NCBI RefSeq assembly: GCF_014217685.1
Contig: NZ_CP043653.1
Span: forward strand, 2,732,419 to 2,796,418
Direction: 5' to 3'
Source: Glaciihabitans sp. INWT7
Lineage (GTDB): Bacteria; Actinomycetota; Actinomycetes; Actinomycetales; Microbacteriaceae
Length of the DNA stretch: 64,000 bases
The translations under genes were made by a program, and so were the position numbers. Below, in pieces: positions 33,019 through 42,634 of this stretch (the first letter of the stretch is position 1; the number at the start of each line of letters is the position of its first letter). The notes beneath the pieces were generated by a model. The model saw only the letters and a list, made by a program, of their open reading frames with translations, had not been told where the DNA came from and did no database searches.

Positions 33019-35472
33019 ATGCCGATGCCGGTCCTGGCGACAAAGCTCTTCGTGCCCCTGGCGCGGGCGCAGGCCGTCGCCCGCCCGCGACTCGTCGACC
33101 GGCTGGATGCGGGCATCCGGTCTGGCGCAAAACTCACCCTGATCTCCGCCCCGGCCGGATTCGGCAAGACGACCGTTCTCGGTGATTGGGTGTCGCGGAT
33201 CGGCCAGTCGGAGGCCGGAACGCGGGTCGCCTGGCTATCGATCGAGTCCGGCGACAACGACCCGGTGCGGTTCTTCGGCTACCTCGTTGCCGCGCTGCAG
33301 TATGCCGATGCCGCCATCGGCGCGGCGATCCCAGCGGGCGAACAGCCGAACGAAGCGACCTTGACCGCCCTCGTCAACGACCTCGCCGCCAGCACCCACG
33401 AGATCCTTCTGGTGCTGGACGACTTCCACCTCATCGAAGACCGCGCGGTGCGCGACGCCATGGTCTTCTTGCTCGACCATCTGCCGCCGACCTCGCACCT
33501 GGTGATCGCGAGCCGCTCCGATCCCCTGCTGCCCATTGCGCGCCTGCGGGCGCGGGGCGAGCTCACGGAAGTGCGCGCCGCCGACCTGCGCTTCACGGCC
33601 GACGAGGCCGCCGCATTCCTCAATCGGTCCATGGGCCTGGCGCTCTCCCCCGGCGATGTCGCCGCTCTCGAAGCCCGCACGGAAGGATGGATCGCCGGGC
33701 TCCAGCTGGCCGCCCTGAGCATGCGGGACCGCACCGACACATCCGCCTTCATCGCTGCATTCGCCGGCAGCAACCGTTTCGTCATCGACTATCTCATCGA
33801 GGAGGTACTGGAGCAGGCGCCCCTCGACGTGCGCCGGTTTCTCTGCGACACCGCCATTCTCGAGAGGTTCACCGCGCCACTCTGCGAGGCGGTGAGCGGC
33901 CAGAGCGGGGGCGAGGAGATGCTCGAATCGCTCGAACGGGCGAACCTCTTCGTCGTCGAACTCGATGATCGCCGCGAATGGTTCCGCTACCACCACCTCT
34001 TCGCGGACGTGCTGCGGGCGCGTCTTCTCTCCGGTGGCCCCGCGCATGTTGCCGCTCTGCACAGCCGCGCCAGCGGATGGTTCGAGGCCAACAACCTGCC
34101 GGAGGAGGGCGTTTCCCACGCGCTGGCGGCCTCCGATTTCTCCCGCGCCGCGCGTCTGATCGAGGCCACGATTCCGAGTGTGCGGAAGTCCCGGCAAGAC
34201 GCGACGCTGCTCGGATGGCTCGCCCTCCTCCCCGACGATACGATCGGTCGTCGGCCCGTGCTCGGGGTGTTCTCCGCTTGGTTCTCGCTGGTCTCCGGCG
34301 ACGTCGCCGCTGTCGAGGCGAAACTGGCCCGCGCGGAGAACTCCCTCGAAGCCGGGCACGACTCGGAGCCCGGCCAGGAACTCGACACGCTCCCCGTCAC
34401 GATCGGCCTGTATCGGGCATCCGTCGCGCTCGCCACCGGTGACTTGGCCGGCATCACCCGGCACGCCGCCCGGGCCCTCGCCCTCACCAGCACCTCCGAT
34501 CACCTCGGGCGGGGTGCGGCCGCCGGGCTCCTCGGCCTGGGTGAGTGGGCCAGCGGCGATCTCGAGGCCGGCGTGAAGGCATTCGGCGACGCATCACGCA
34601 GCCTGCGTCTCGCCGGCAACCTGACCGATGCCCTGAGCACGACGATGGTGCTCGCCGACATGCTCATCCCCCTCGGCCGCCTCGCGGAGTCGCGGCGCGC
34701 GTACGAGGCGGCGTTGCGAGAGTCGACGACCACGCTGGCCGGTGGCCCACCCACCGCAGATCTCCACGGAGGCTTCGCCGAAGTGCTGGTCGAGCTCGGT
34801 GCCCTCGAGGCTGCCGAAGAGCACCTGGCCGCAGGTGCCGCCCTGGGCGACGCGGCGTTTTCGAATGAACACCATCACCGATGGTTCGTATCGAAAGCAC
34901 TCCTCGCACAGTCCCGGGGTGAGCTCGACGCCGCTCTCGAACTGCTCGAGTCGGCTGAGCGGCACTATCGTCGGGGTTTCTTCGCCGAGGCCCGATCGAT
35001 CGCGGCCATGAGGGCGCGCATCCTGATTATGCAGGGGCACCTGCCCGAGGCGCAGGCGTGGGCGGATTCTCTCGGCCTGGCCCCGCAGGATGCGCTCAGC
35101 TACCTGACCGAGTATTCCCACATCACCTTGGCGCGGCTGCTGATCGCGCAGGGCGACCCCCGCGCGGCCGCGCTGCTCGAACGGCTGCTCGTCGCCGCCG
35201 AGGGCGCTGGTCGGGCCGGGGTCGTGAGCGAACTGCGCGCGCTGTCCGGACGCACGGCTGGCGAGGCGAGCGGTGCCAGGCAGGGGCTGAGCAACCGCGA
35301 GCTGCAGGTGCTGCGACTGCTCGCCACCGAACTCACCGGCCCCGAGATCGCGCGCGAACTCTACGTCTCGGTGAACACTCTCCGCACCCACACCCGGCAC
35401 ATCTTCGAGAAGCTCGACGTGAACGGTCGCACCGCCGCCGTGCGGCGGGGGCGCGAACTCGGCGTTCTCTGA
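33019..35472 (+). CDS. MalT-like large ATP-binding LuxR regulator (817 aa)
   Basis: STAND-class transcription activator. N-terminal NTPase with Walker A SAPAGFGKTTVLGDW (Lys 50) and Walker B-like ILLVLDDFHLI; an arm with WIAGLQLAALSM as in MalT; a long TPR-like helical region (about 380-740) that probably binds an inducer; and a C-terminal LuxR HTH with LSNRELQVLRLLATELTGPE and VNTLRTHTRHIFEKLDV (about 750-815). ATG 33019 lies six bases after TAACAT (33007-33012). It probably activates the membrane-protein operon that begins 54 bp downstream. Confidence 0.94.
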   Translation: MPMPVLATKLFVPLARAQAVARPRLVDRLDAGIRSGAKLTLISAPAGFGKTTVLGDWVSRIGQSEAGTRVAWLSIESGDNDPVRFFGYLVAALQYADAAIGAAIPAGEQPNEATLTALVNDLAASTHEILLVLDDFHLIEDRAVRDAMVFLLDHLPPTSHLVIASRSDPLLPIARLRARGELTEVRAADLRFTADEAAAFLNRSMGLALSPGDVAALEARTEGWIAGLQLAALSMRDRTDTSAFIAAFAGSNRFVIDYLIEEVLEQAPLDVRRFLCDTAILERFTAPLCEAVSGQSGGEEMLESLERANLFVVELDDRREWFRYHHLFADVLRARLLSGGPAHVAALHSRASGWFEANNLPEEGVSHALAASDFSRAARLIEATIPSVRKSRQDATLLGWLALLPDDTIGRRPVLGVFSAWFSLVSGDVAAVEAKLARAENSLEAGHDSEPGQELDTLPVTIGLYRASVALATGDLAGITRHAARALALTSTSDHLGRGAAAGLLGLGEWASGDLEAGVKAFGDASRSLRLAGNLTDALSTTMVLADMLIPLGRLAESRRAYEAALRESTTTLAGGPPTADLHGGFAEVLVELGALEAAEEHLAAGAALGDAAFSNEHHHRWFVSKALLAQSRGELDAALELLESAERHYRRGFFAEARSIAAMRARILIMQGHLPEAQAWADSLGLAPQDALSYLTEYSHITLARLLIAQGDPRAAALLERLLVAAEGAGRAGVVSELRALSGRTAGEASGARQGLSNRELQVLRLLATELTGPEIARELYVSVNTLRTHTRHIFEKLDVNGRTAAVRRGRELGVL

Positions 35473-35474
35473 CT

Positions 35475-35492
35475 ATCACCAGATGTGGTGAT
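35475..35492 (+). promoter_or_regulatory. Palindrome upstream of the membrane-protein operon, candidate LuxR site
   Basis: ATCACC-AGATGT-GGTGAT: perfect 6-bp arms with a 6-bp spacer. It sits directly upstream of the expected -35 of a promoter whose -10 is TAGGTT (35515-35520), six bases before ATG 35527. That is the position of an activator site. It could also act as a weak terminator for the LuxR gene. Confidence 0.5.
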
Positions 35493-35526
35493 GCCGGGTC
35501 ACCAGGTGCGTTCGTAGGTTGCCCCT

Positions 35527-36165
35527 ATGAACATCACCTCAGCCACCTTGACTCGCGCCGCCGCCGTGGCCGCCGCTCTTGCCGGAACCGCCTACATCGT
35601 CATCCAGTTCATCCACCCCCTGGATGTCATCGAATCTCTCTCCACCCAGCGCTGGGTGACCGTGCACATCCTCAGCTTCGCGGAGGCGGTTCTCGCACTG
35701 ATCGGCTTCGCCGGAATCTACCTGCGCCAACTTCGCCAACTGGGACTGCTCGGGCTCATTTCCTACGCGATGCTCGCACTGTTCTTCGTGCTACAGGCGG
35801 CCTTCAACTTCGCCGAGGCCCTCATCGCCCCGCTCATCGCCATCGATGCCCCTCGGCTGGCTGTCGACATCGTCGGGCTGTTCGGCCGCTATCCGGCGGT
35901 CAATGACCTCGGGATCCTCGCCGGTGTGCCGCTGGTCGGCAGCATCCTCTACGTCGGCGGTGCGCTGCTGTTCGGTATCGCGATCATCCGCGCGCGGGTG
36001 CTGTCTCGCGGTGCGGGAATCCTGCTGATCGCTGCGGCCGCCATCACGCCCGTCGCGGGCGCGCTGCTGCCGCACACCCTGGAACGCATGGCCGCGCTGC
36101 CCATGGGCGCAGCGATCGTCTGGCTGGGGTGGTCTCTCTGGTCGAACCGGATGCCAGCGGCCTGA
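35527..36165 (+). CDS. Integral membrane protein, six helices (212 aa)
   Basis: Six predicted membrane helices (for example AAAVAAALAGTAYIVIQFI at the N-terminus, ILYVGGALLFGIAII, and a C-terminal MGAAIVWLGWSLW). It resembles DUF4386-like proteins of unknown function, but I am not certain. ATG 35527 has a leaderless -10 (TAGGTT). It is the first of four genes read in one direction, with gaps of 3 bp, a 4-bp overlap and 65 bp, that look like targets of the MalT-like regulator. Confidence 0.8.
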   Translation: MNITSATLTRAAAVAAALAGTAYIVIQFIHPLDVIESLSTQRWVTVHILSFAEAVLALIGFAGIYLRQLRQLGLLGLISYAMLALFFVLQAAFNFAEALIAPLIAIDAPRLAVDIVGLFGRYPAVNDLGILAGVPLVGSILYVGGALLFGIAIIRARVLSRGAGILLIAAAAITPVAGALLPHTLERMAALPMGAAIVWLGWSLWSNRMPAA

Positions 36166-36168
36166 GCC

Positions 36169-36378
36169 ATGTACGAGATACGCCTGCAGGGGCAGCTCGA
36201 CCAACGGTGGCGTGACTGGTTCGAGGGGTTCACGCTCGCCATCGAGAGCGACGGAACAACAACCCTCACCGGCCCGGTCACCGACCAGGCCGCCCTGCAC
36301 GGACTGCTCAGACGAATCGGTGATCTCGGCGTGACGCTGATTTCCCTCAACGAGCTGCACAAGGAGCACAAGAAATGA
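36169..36378 (+). CDS. Small soluble protein in the membrane-protein operon (69 aa)
   Basis: Begins MYEIRLQGQLDQRWRDWFEG and continues as an alternating beta/helix pattern (FTLAIESDGTTTLTGPVTDQ, then LHGLLRRIGDLGVTLISLNE). I recall similar short proteins encoded beside LuxR or membrane genes in actinobacteria, with WF.GF and TxLxGxVxDQAALHG motifs. It starts three bases after the previous stop and overlaps the next gene as ATGA. Function unknown. Confidence 0.8.
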   Translation: MYEIRLQGQLDQRWRDWFEGFTLAIESDGTTTLTGPVTDQAALHGLLRRIGDLGVTLISLNELHKEHKK

Positions 36379-37049
36379 CCACCTCCATCGCCAGACCGAC
36401 CGCCGGAGGAATCACGGGCACGCGCCGCCAGTGGCTGGTGCCCGCCGGGCTGATCCTGCTCACCCTCATCCCGATCCTCGCCGGCGAAGTGCGACTGCAC
36501 GAGATCGCCAGCGGCGCCGTCGAAACCGCGAAGAACGCGCGGTTTCTCGAATCGCCGATCCCGGTCGTGACCCACATCGTGAGCGTCACGATCTTCAGCA
36601 TCCTCGGTGCGTTCCAGTTCGTCTCCGCGCTGCGGCGCCGTCGGAGCTGGCACCGCATCGCCGGTCGCATCCTGATCCCGGCCGGCCTGCTCACCGCGCT
36701 GTCGGGCATGTGGATGGCTGCCTTCTACCCGCACCCCGCCGGCGAGGGCCTCTCCCTCTCCATCATTCGCCTGGCTTTCGGGGCAGCGATGGTGGCGAGC
36801 ATCGCTTTCGGCATACGCGCGATCGTGAAGCGTGACTTCCCCTCCCACGGGGAGTGGATGACCCGCGCCTACGCCATCGCTGTTGCCGCCGGCACCCAGG
36901 CGATCGTCCTCATCCCCGAGACGATCGTCTTCGGGCCCGGCAACGAGTTGCCTCGGACGACGTTCATGGCGGCCGCCTGGGTAATCAACCTCACGATCGC
37001 CGAGCTGGTCGTCCGTCGGCGTCGCGGTATCCCCGCGGCGACCCGCTGA
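36375..37049 (+). CDS. DUF2306 family membrane protein (224 aa)
   Basis: Six or seven helices with the DUF2306 pattern: HIVSVTIFSILGAFQFVSAL followed by a basic loop RRRRSWHRIAGR and then SHGEWMTRAYAIAVAAGTQ. Conserved His residues in the helices (VVTHIV, SWHRIAGR, SHGEWM) suggest a cytochrome- or metal-like core, unproven. It starts inside the stop codon of the previous gene (ATGA), so translation is coupled. It is third in the operon. Confidence 0.85.
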   Translation: MTTSIARPTAGGITGTRRQWLVPAGLILLTLIPILAGEVRLHEIASGAVETAKNARFLESPIPVVTHIVSVTIFSILGAFQFVSALRRRRSWHRIAGRILIPAGLLTALSGMWMAAFYPHPAGEGLSLSIIRLAFGAAMVASIAFGIRAIVKRDFPSHGEWMTRAYAIAVAAGTQAIVLIPETIVFGPGNELPRTTFMAAAWVINLTIAELVVRRRRGIPAATR

Positions 37050-37114
37050 GGACCGCGGCCTGCCTGGACATCGACCACAGCATAGTTCTCAGCCGCAACC
37101 GAAGGAGCAGAACC

Positions 37115-37831
37115 ATGTCTTATCCGCTACGACTCGAAGCAACTCTCGACCCGCACCTGTCCCGCTGGCTGTGGATCGTCAAGATGTTCCTGGCCATCCC
37201 GCACTACGTGATCCTCGTCGTGCTCAATACGGCATTCGTGATCACCAGCCTGGTCGCGGGGATCGCGATTCTCGCGACCGGGCGCTATCCGCGTGCCCTG
37301 TTCGACTTCAACGTGGGAGTGCTGCGTTGGAACTGGCGCGTCGGCTTCTCCGTCTACGCGGCGCTCGGCACCGACGCCTATCCGCCATTCACCCTCGCCG
37401 CCACCGACTACCCCGCCACCCTCGAAGTCGACTACCCCGAGCGGCTGTCCCGGCCCCGCGTGCTCATCGCATGGCTGCTCGCCATTCCGCACCTCATTGT
37501 GGTGGGCTCGTTCGTCGGCATCATCATGCTCTACCCGTGGGATGCCTCCGCGAGCTGGCAGGGCGGGCATCCGGTCGGCGGGTACTCGGTGCTCAATCTG
37601 CTCGTCGTGATCGCGGGCGTCATTCTTCTCATCACGGGACGCTACCCGACCTCGCTCTTCGAGTTCCTGGTGGGATTCAGCCGCTGGACGTACCGCGTCG
37701 TCGCTTTCGTCGGGCTGATGACGGAGGTGTATCCGCCCTTCCGGCTGGATGCGGGCGGCCAGGAACCCGACCGAGAGTCGCGCTCCCCCGCCAGCCCACT
37801 GCACGAGAGCTCTGCGGTTACGGTGCGCTGA
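37115..37831 (+). CDS. DUF4389 membrane protein with two repeats (238 aa)
   Basis: Two copies of the DUF4389 unit: WLWIVKMFLAIPHYVILVVL ... GRYPRALFDFNVGVLRWNWR ... DAYPPF in the first half, and VLIAWLLAIPHLIVVGSFVG ... GRYPTSLFEFLVGFSRWTYR ... EVYPPF in the second. Four hydrophobic helices. ATG 37115 has a strong SD (GAAGGAG). It is the last gene of the operon downstream of the MalT-like regulator. Function unknown. Confidence 0.88.
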   Translation: MSYPLRLEATLDPHLSRWLWIVKMFLAIPHYVILVVLNTAFVITSLVAGIAILATGRYPRALFDFNVGVLRWNWRVGFSVYAALGTDAYPPFTLAATDYPATLEVDYPERLSRPRVLIAWLLAIPHLIVVGSFVGIIMLYPWDASASWQGGHPVGGYSVLNLLVVIAGVILLITGRYPTSLFEFLVGFSRWTYRVVAFVGLMTEVYPPFRLDAGGQEPDRESRSPASPLHESSAVTVR

Positions 37832-37954
37832 GCTGCCGTCACACACCATTGGCGCAGCGCGGTCGCTTCGACGGAAGGCAGCGCGTTGCCGCTCAGGGGT
37901 GGGCGCAACCATCTTCGACAGCTCGCAGGGGCTGTGATCGAGGCGTTTGCGAGG

Positions 37955-38026
37955 TGCCCCTGGAGGGACTCGAACCCCCAACCGTTTCCTTAGGACGGAA
38001 CTGCTCTTCCATTGAGCTACAGAGGC
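37955..38026 (-). tRNA. tRNA-Arg (anticodon CCT)
   Basis: A 72-nt cloverleaf: acceptor GCCTCTG / CAGGGGC, D arm GCTCAATGGAAGAGC, anticodon loop GTCCTAA with anticodon CCT (reads AGG), and T loop TTCGAGT. Discriminator A. CCA is not encoded. Confidence 0.95.
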
Positions 38027-38051
38027 TGGCGTGACGAGTTTAGCCGGAGCG

Positions 38052-38087
38052 GGTCTCGATACGGCCGCGGACGGCCTACTCGGCCAG
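38052..38087. repeat. Dispersed intergenic repeat, copy 2
   Basis: GGTCTCGATACGGCCG then CGGACGGCC with the palindrome GGCCGCGGACGGCC; nearly identical to 8118-8153 over its first 26 bases. It lies between tRNA-Arg and the 3' end of the HNH gene. Confidence 0.75.
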
Positions 38088-38092
38088 CCAAG

Positions 38093-38587
38093 CTATGCCG
38101 CGGGCAGGAACTCTTCCCACTCGGCCTCTGCGCGCTCGACCCCGCGCACCAGCCAGGCCGTGCCGTGGGGCGGCTTCGGGCGCACGCGCAGGGTCCAGTT
38201 CATCTCGGCCGGCGTGCGGTCGCCCTTCACGTTGTTGCACTTGAGGCAGCACGCCACGAGGTTCTCCCAGCTGTCGGCACCCCCACGCGAGCGCGGCAGA
38301 ACGTGGTCGATCGTGTTGGCAGCTCCCCCGCAGTATCCGCAGCGCTGCCCGTCGCGGCGCAGCACACCGCGGCGCGACACCGGAATCAGCCGACTGTTCG
38401 GGATGCGCACGTAGCGTGTCAACAAGATGACAGACGGGCGATCGTAAGAACCGGATGCCGCCCAGACCGGATGCCCGGCATCCGCCGCGACGATCGTGGC
38501 CTTCTGGTTCATCACGAGCACGAGCGCTCGTTTGAACGACACCACGGCGAGGGGCTCGAAGCCCGCATTGAGGACCAGCGTGCGCAT
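38093..38587 (-). CDS. HNH endonuclease family protein (164 aa)
   Basis: Small basic HNH nuclease. The C-terminal half has CGYCGGAANTIDHVLPRSRGG and then NLVACCLKCNNVKGD, i.e. two CxxC zinc pairs around the HNH core (DH...N...N). The N-terminal part MRTLVLNAGFEPLAVVSFKR is a conserved feature of a single-copy actinobacterial HNH family of unknown role. ATG 38587 has SD GAAAGGA. A hairpin TGCCTGG-N7-CCAGGCA (38605-38625) is close to the SD, and further upstream is a leader ORF with a terminator. Confidence 0.9.
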   Translation of the reverse strand: MRTLVLNAGFEPLAVVSFKRALVLVMNQKATIVAADAGHPVWAASGSYDRPSVILLTRYVRIPNSRLIPVSRRGVLRRDGQRCGYCGGAANTIDHVLPRSRGGADSWENLVACCLKCNNVKGDRTPAEMNWTLRVRPKPPHGTAWLVRGVERAEAEWEEFLPAA

Positions 38588-38686
38588 TGTCATCCTTTCG
38601 AAAATGCCTGGACGGCTTCCAGGCAGATCGATGCACCTTGTGTTCTGAGCGTCGTGGTCGAACGCGGTCAGCAGGCGGTTTCGGGC

Positions 38687-38719
38687 AAACAAAAAGGCAC
38701 TGTCAGTGAGACAGTGCCT
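38687..38719 (-). terminator. Strong intrinsic terminator inside the HNH leader (possible attenuator)
   Basis: Perfect 10-bp stem AGGCACTGTC / GACAGTGCCT (38695-38704 and 38710-38719) with a five-base loop, followed on the minus strand by TTTTGTTT. It lies 100 bp upstream of HNH and overlaps the end of the leader ORF. Confidence 0.88.
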
Positions 38720-38819
38720 GATGATTACCCGCGTGGAAGCCCACCCGTTGCTGACAGTAGTGCCGTATGAAAAAGTACGCGCGCGCATCCACGGATTGGA
38801 TGGCTCGTGACTGTGACAT
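38703..38819 (-). CDS. Putative leader peptide upstream of HNH (38 aa)
   Basis: ATG 38819 opens 38 codons ending in TGA at 38703-38705, which sits between the two arms of the terminator hairpin (it takes the loop and the last stem bases). The middle is ARAYFFIRHYCQQRVGFHAG, with aromatic, Arg, His and Gln codons close together. The -10-like TACGCT at 38862-38867 is about 40 bp upstream; AAAGAG is a weak SD. The region is less GC-rich than its neighbours, so an open frame is less trivial here. I infer a regulatory leader peptide; it may also be chance. Confidence 0.45.
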   Translation of the reverse strand: MSQSRAIQSVDARAYFFIRHYCQQRVGFHAGNHQALSH

Positions 38820-38928
38820 CGGGCTCTTTTCGAAAACGACTCTCAGAATTGCAAGAAACCCAGCGTAACCCAGAAAATACGCGCAATCGAAGGCACGGCG
38901 CGCACCGAAACGAAGCGTTAACGCGTTG

Positions 38929-40829
<1,901 letters not shown>

Positions 40830-40831
40830 GC

Positions 40832-41065
40832 ATGCGGCTCTTCCTGAAGGACTCCGAACGGCGCCCCGACCCGGTGCCGGTGAAGACCGACGACCGCCGC
40901 CCGCTGCTGGTTGGGCTCGCGGTCTGGGTGATCGCCGCGATCATCGTGCTGCTCTTCCTGCGACCGCTGAGCGACTCCGGCAACGGCCCCATCCTCTGGA
41001 CGTGCGCCGTCGGAATCCTGCTCGGACTCGCCGGATTGATCTACGCGGCGAAGCGCCCGAAGTAG
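40832..41065 (+). CDS. DUF2530 membrane protein (77 aa)
   Basis: Small protein with a charged N-terminus (RRPDPVPVKTDDRRP) and two membrane helices (about 26-45 and 56-72), ending AAKRPK. It matches DUF2530, an actinobacterial family with the motif PVKTDDR. It is in an apparent operon with serC; the serC and DUF2530 genes are neighbours in other actinobacteria too. Function unknown. Confidence 0.9.
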   Translation: MRLFLKDSERRPDPVPVKTDDRRPLLVGLAVWVIAAIIVLLFLRPLSDSGNGPILWTCAVGILLGLAGLIYAAKRPK

Positions 41066-41117
41066 CTCCGGGCTGCGGCCCACGAGGTGCGGCCCGGCGG
41101 GACCAGGCCCGAGTCAC

Positions 41118-41804
41118 TCAGACCGAGCGCTCGTGCTCGTCCTCAGGCTCATCGTCGTCGGGCTCATCTTCGTCGGCGTCATCGTCGTCGGTGTCATCGT
41201 CGTCGGTGTCGTCTTCGTCCGGCTCATCGAGGTCGTCGATATCGACGCCGTCGAGGTCTCCGCCGTGCAGCACGTCACTCCCGAGGTCGTCGTCATCATC
41301 ATCATCGTCGTCGTCGGACTCATCGTCCGAATCCTCGTCGTCGGATTCGTCATCGTCGGTCTCGTCCGACTCGTCCGACTCGTCGTCATCATCGTCGTCG
41401 TCCGAGTCGTCATCGAGCTCGTCGTTGGACTCGTCATCCTCCACCGCGGTGTCCTGGGCAGCGGTGTAGTCGGCGAGGCGATCCACCCACGGCACCCACG
41501 CCGGCGACAGCAGGGCATCGTCACCCGGTGTGAGTTCGGTCTCGAGAACGCTCGCCGGAGTGTCCTCGAGATGGGCGATACTCACGGTCCAGCGCCAGCC
41601 CGGGTAACCGGAGAGCAGCGTTTCGAAGTAGACCGTGGTCACTCCGTCACCGCTGTCGATCGATCCCGCGGGGTCGCCGATGGACTCGGCCGGGGTGATC
41701 TCGAGCAACGCGGTGCGGCCCAGGTCGAAGTCGGAGTCGAGCGCCACAGAAGCAGTCACCGCGGAAACCTCCGGGGTGGAAGAGGATGCCGCCGAATCAG
41801 GCAT
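41118..41804 (-). CDS. DUF3027 protein with a long polyacidic tail (228 aa)
   Basis: The N-terminal 140 residues are DUF3027: ALLEITPAESIGDP, VTTVYFETLLSGYPGWRWTV and LSPAWVPWVDRLADY. The last 85 or so residues are almost only Asp, Glu and Ser, far longer than needed for the domain, and likely disordered. ATG 41804 overlaps the end of the cold shock gene by 8 bp, so the two are coupled. In other actinobacteria the gene is also near serC and DUF2530. Function unknown; the pairing with an RNA-binding Csp suggests an RNA- or ribosome-linked role. Confidence 0.88.
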   Translation of the reverse strand: MPDSAASSSTPEVSAVTASVALDSDFDLGRTALLEITPAESIGDPAGSIDSGDGVTTVYFETLLSGYPGWRWTVSIAHLEDTPASVLETELTPGDDALLSPAWVPWVDRLADYTAAQDTAVEDDESNDELDDDSDDDDDDDESDESDETDDDESDDEDSDDESDDDDDDDDDDLGSDVLHGGDLDGVDIDDLDEPDEDDTDDDDTDDDDADEDEPDDDEPEDEHERSV

Positions 41805-42177
41805 CGAGTTCATCCGCGACCTTGCGCAGCATCGCGGCGATCGTTTTGCCGTGCTTGCTGTCGGGGTAGCGGCCGCGCTTGAGGTTGGTGCCGATCCCGT
41901 CGAGGAGCTTGACCAGGTCCTCGATGATGATCGACATGTCATCCGCGGGCTTGCGGCTCAGCTTGGCGAGGCTCGGGGGCGCTTCGAGCACCCGCACCGA
42001 GAGCGCCTGAGCGCCGCGCTTGCCATCGGCGATACCGAATTCGAGTTTGGCGCCGGCCTTGACCGTCGTGCCGGCGGGAAGCGCGGAGGCGTGAAGGAAG
42101 ACCTCCTGGCCGTCATCAGAACTGATGAAGCCGAAGCCCTTTTCTTCGTCGTAGAACTTGACCTTGCCGGTGGGCAT
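41797..42177 (-). CDS. Long cold shock domain protein (126 aa)
   Basis: The N-terminal CSD (residues 1-66) carries RNP1 KGFGFI and RNP2-like VFLHASAL with typical GKVKFYDEEKGFGFISS. The extra 60 residues form a helical extension (MSIIIEDLVKLLDGIGTNLKRG) found in the CspB-like proteins of actinobacteria. It binds single-stranded RNA/DNA in the cytosol. It is the first gene of a two-gene unit with DUF3027. Confidence 0.93.
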   Translation of the reverse strand: MPTGKVKFYDEEKGFGFISSDDGQEVFLHASALPAGTTVKAGAKLEFGIADGKRGAQALSVRVLEAPPSLAKLSRKPADDMSIIIEDLVKLLDGIGTNLKRGRYPDSKHGKTIAAMLRKVADELDA

Positions 42178-42245
42178 GGCGGTACCTCTTTCACTTGGCT
42201 GTGCCCGTAAGCCTACGGGGAGTCGGGGGCCGTATCCTTAGGACT

Positions 42246-42557
42246 GTGGCAAAAGAAACCCCGGTGACCATTCATCGTAACGAACGCGTGCTGGCCTTCA
42301 TGATCGCAGGGATCGTGGGCCTGTCGATAGTGGCCTTCCTCACGGTGATCATCGCCACAGCGTCGGGCCTGCCGGGCAACCAGTTCCAGGGGGGATTCTG
42401 GCAGGCGGTAGCACTGCTTCCGGGTGTCGGCCTGCCCATCGGATTCCTCCTCATCATCGTGCTGATCGTCATCAGTGGCATCCGGCGCAGTCGCGAGGCG
42501 AAATCCGTACCGGCCGCACCAGCGCGCACGACCCGCAACACCAGCACGAAGAAATAG
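42246..42557 (+). CDS. Two-helix membrane protein (103 aa)
   Basis: Two hydrophobic helices (about 13-37 and 54-77) separated by a loop SGLPGNQFQGGFWQ, and a basic Lys/Arg/Ala/Thr-rich end. GTG 42246 is seven bases after TATCCT (42233-42238), the reason for the start choice. It is divergent from the csp gene and precedes the helicase-associated gene by 77 bp. Function unknown, probably a conserved actinobacterial protein of this neighbourhood. Confidence 0.82.
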   Translation: MAKETPVTIHRNERVLAFMIAGIVGLSIVAFLTVIIATASGLPGNQFQGGFWQAVALLPGVGLPIGFLLIIVLIVISGIRRSREAKSVPAAPARTTRNTSTKK

Positions 42558-42634
42558 CACGCAGCGATTCAGCGGTGCCGCTGATCTGATGCCACCGAAC
42601 GGGGGCCGCTGGACCGAGGAACGGGTGGGTAGAC

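Noticed and set aside
38767-38871. Short plus-strand ORF over the HNH leader region
   Set aside because: About 34 codons with no SD; the minus-strand leader and terminator explain the region better.
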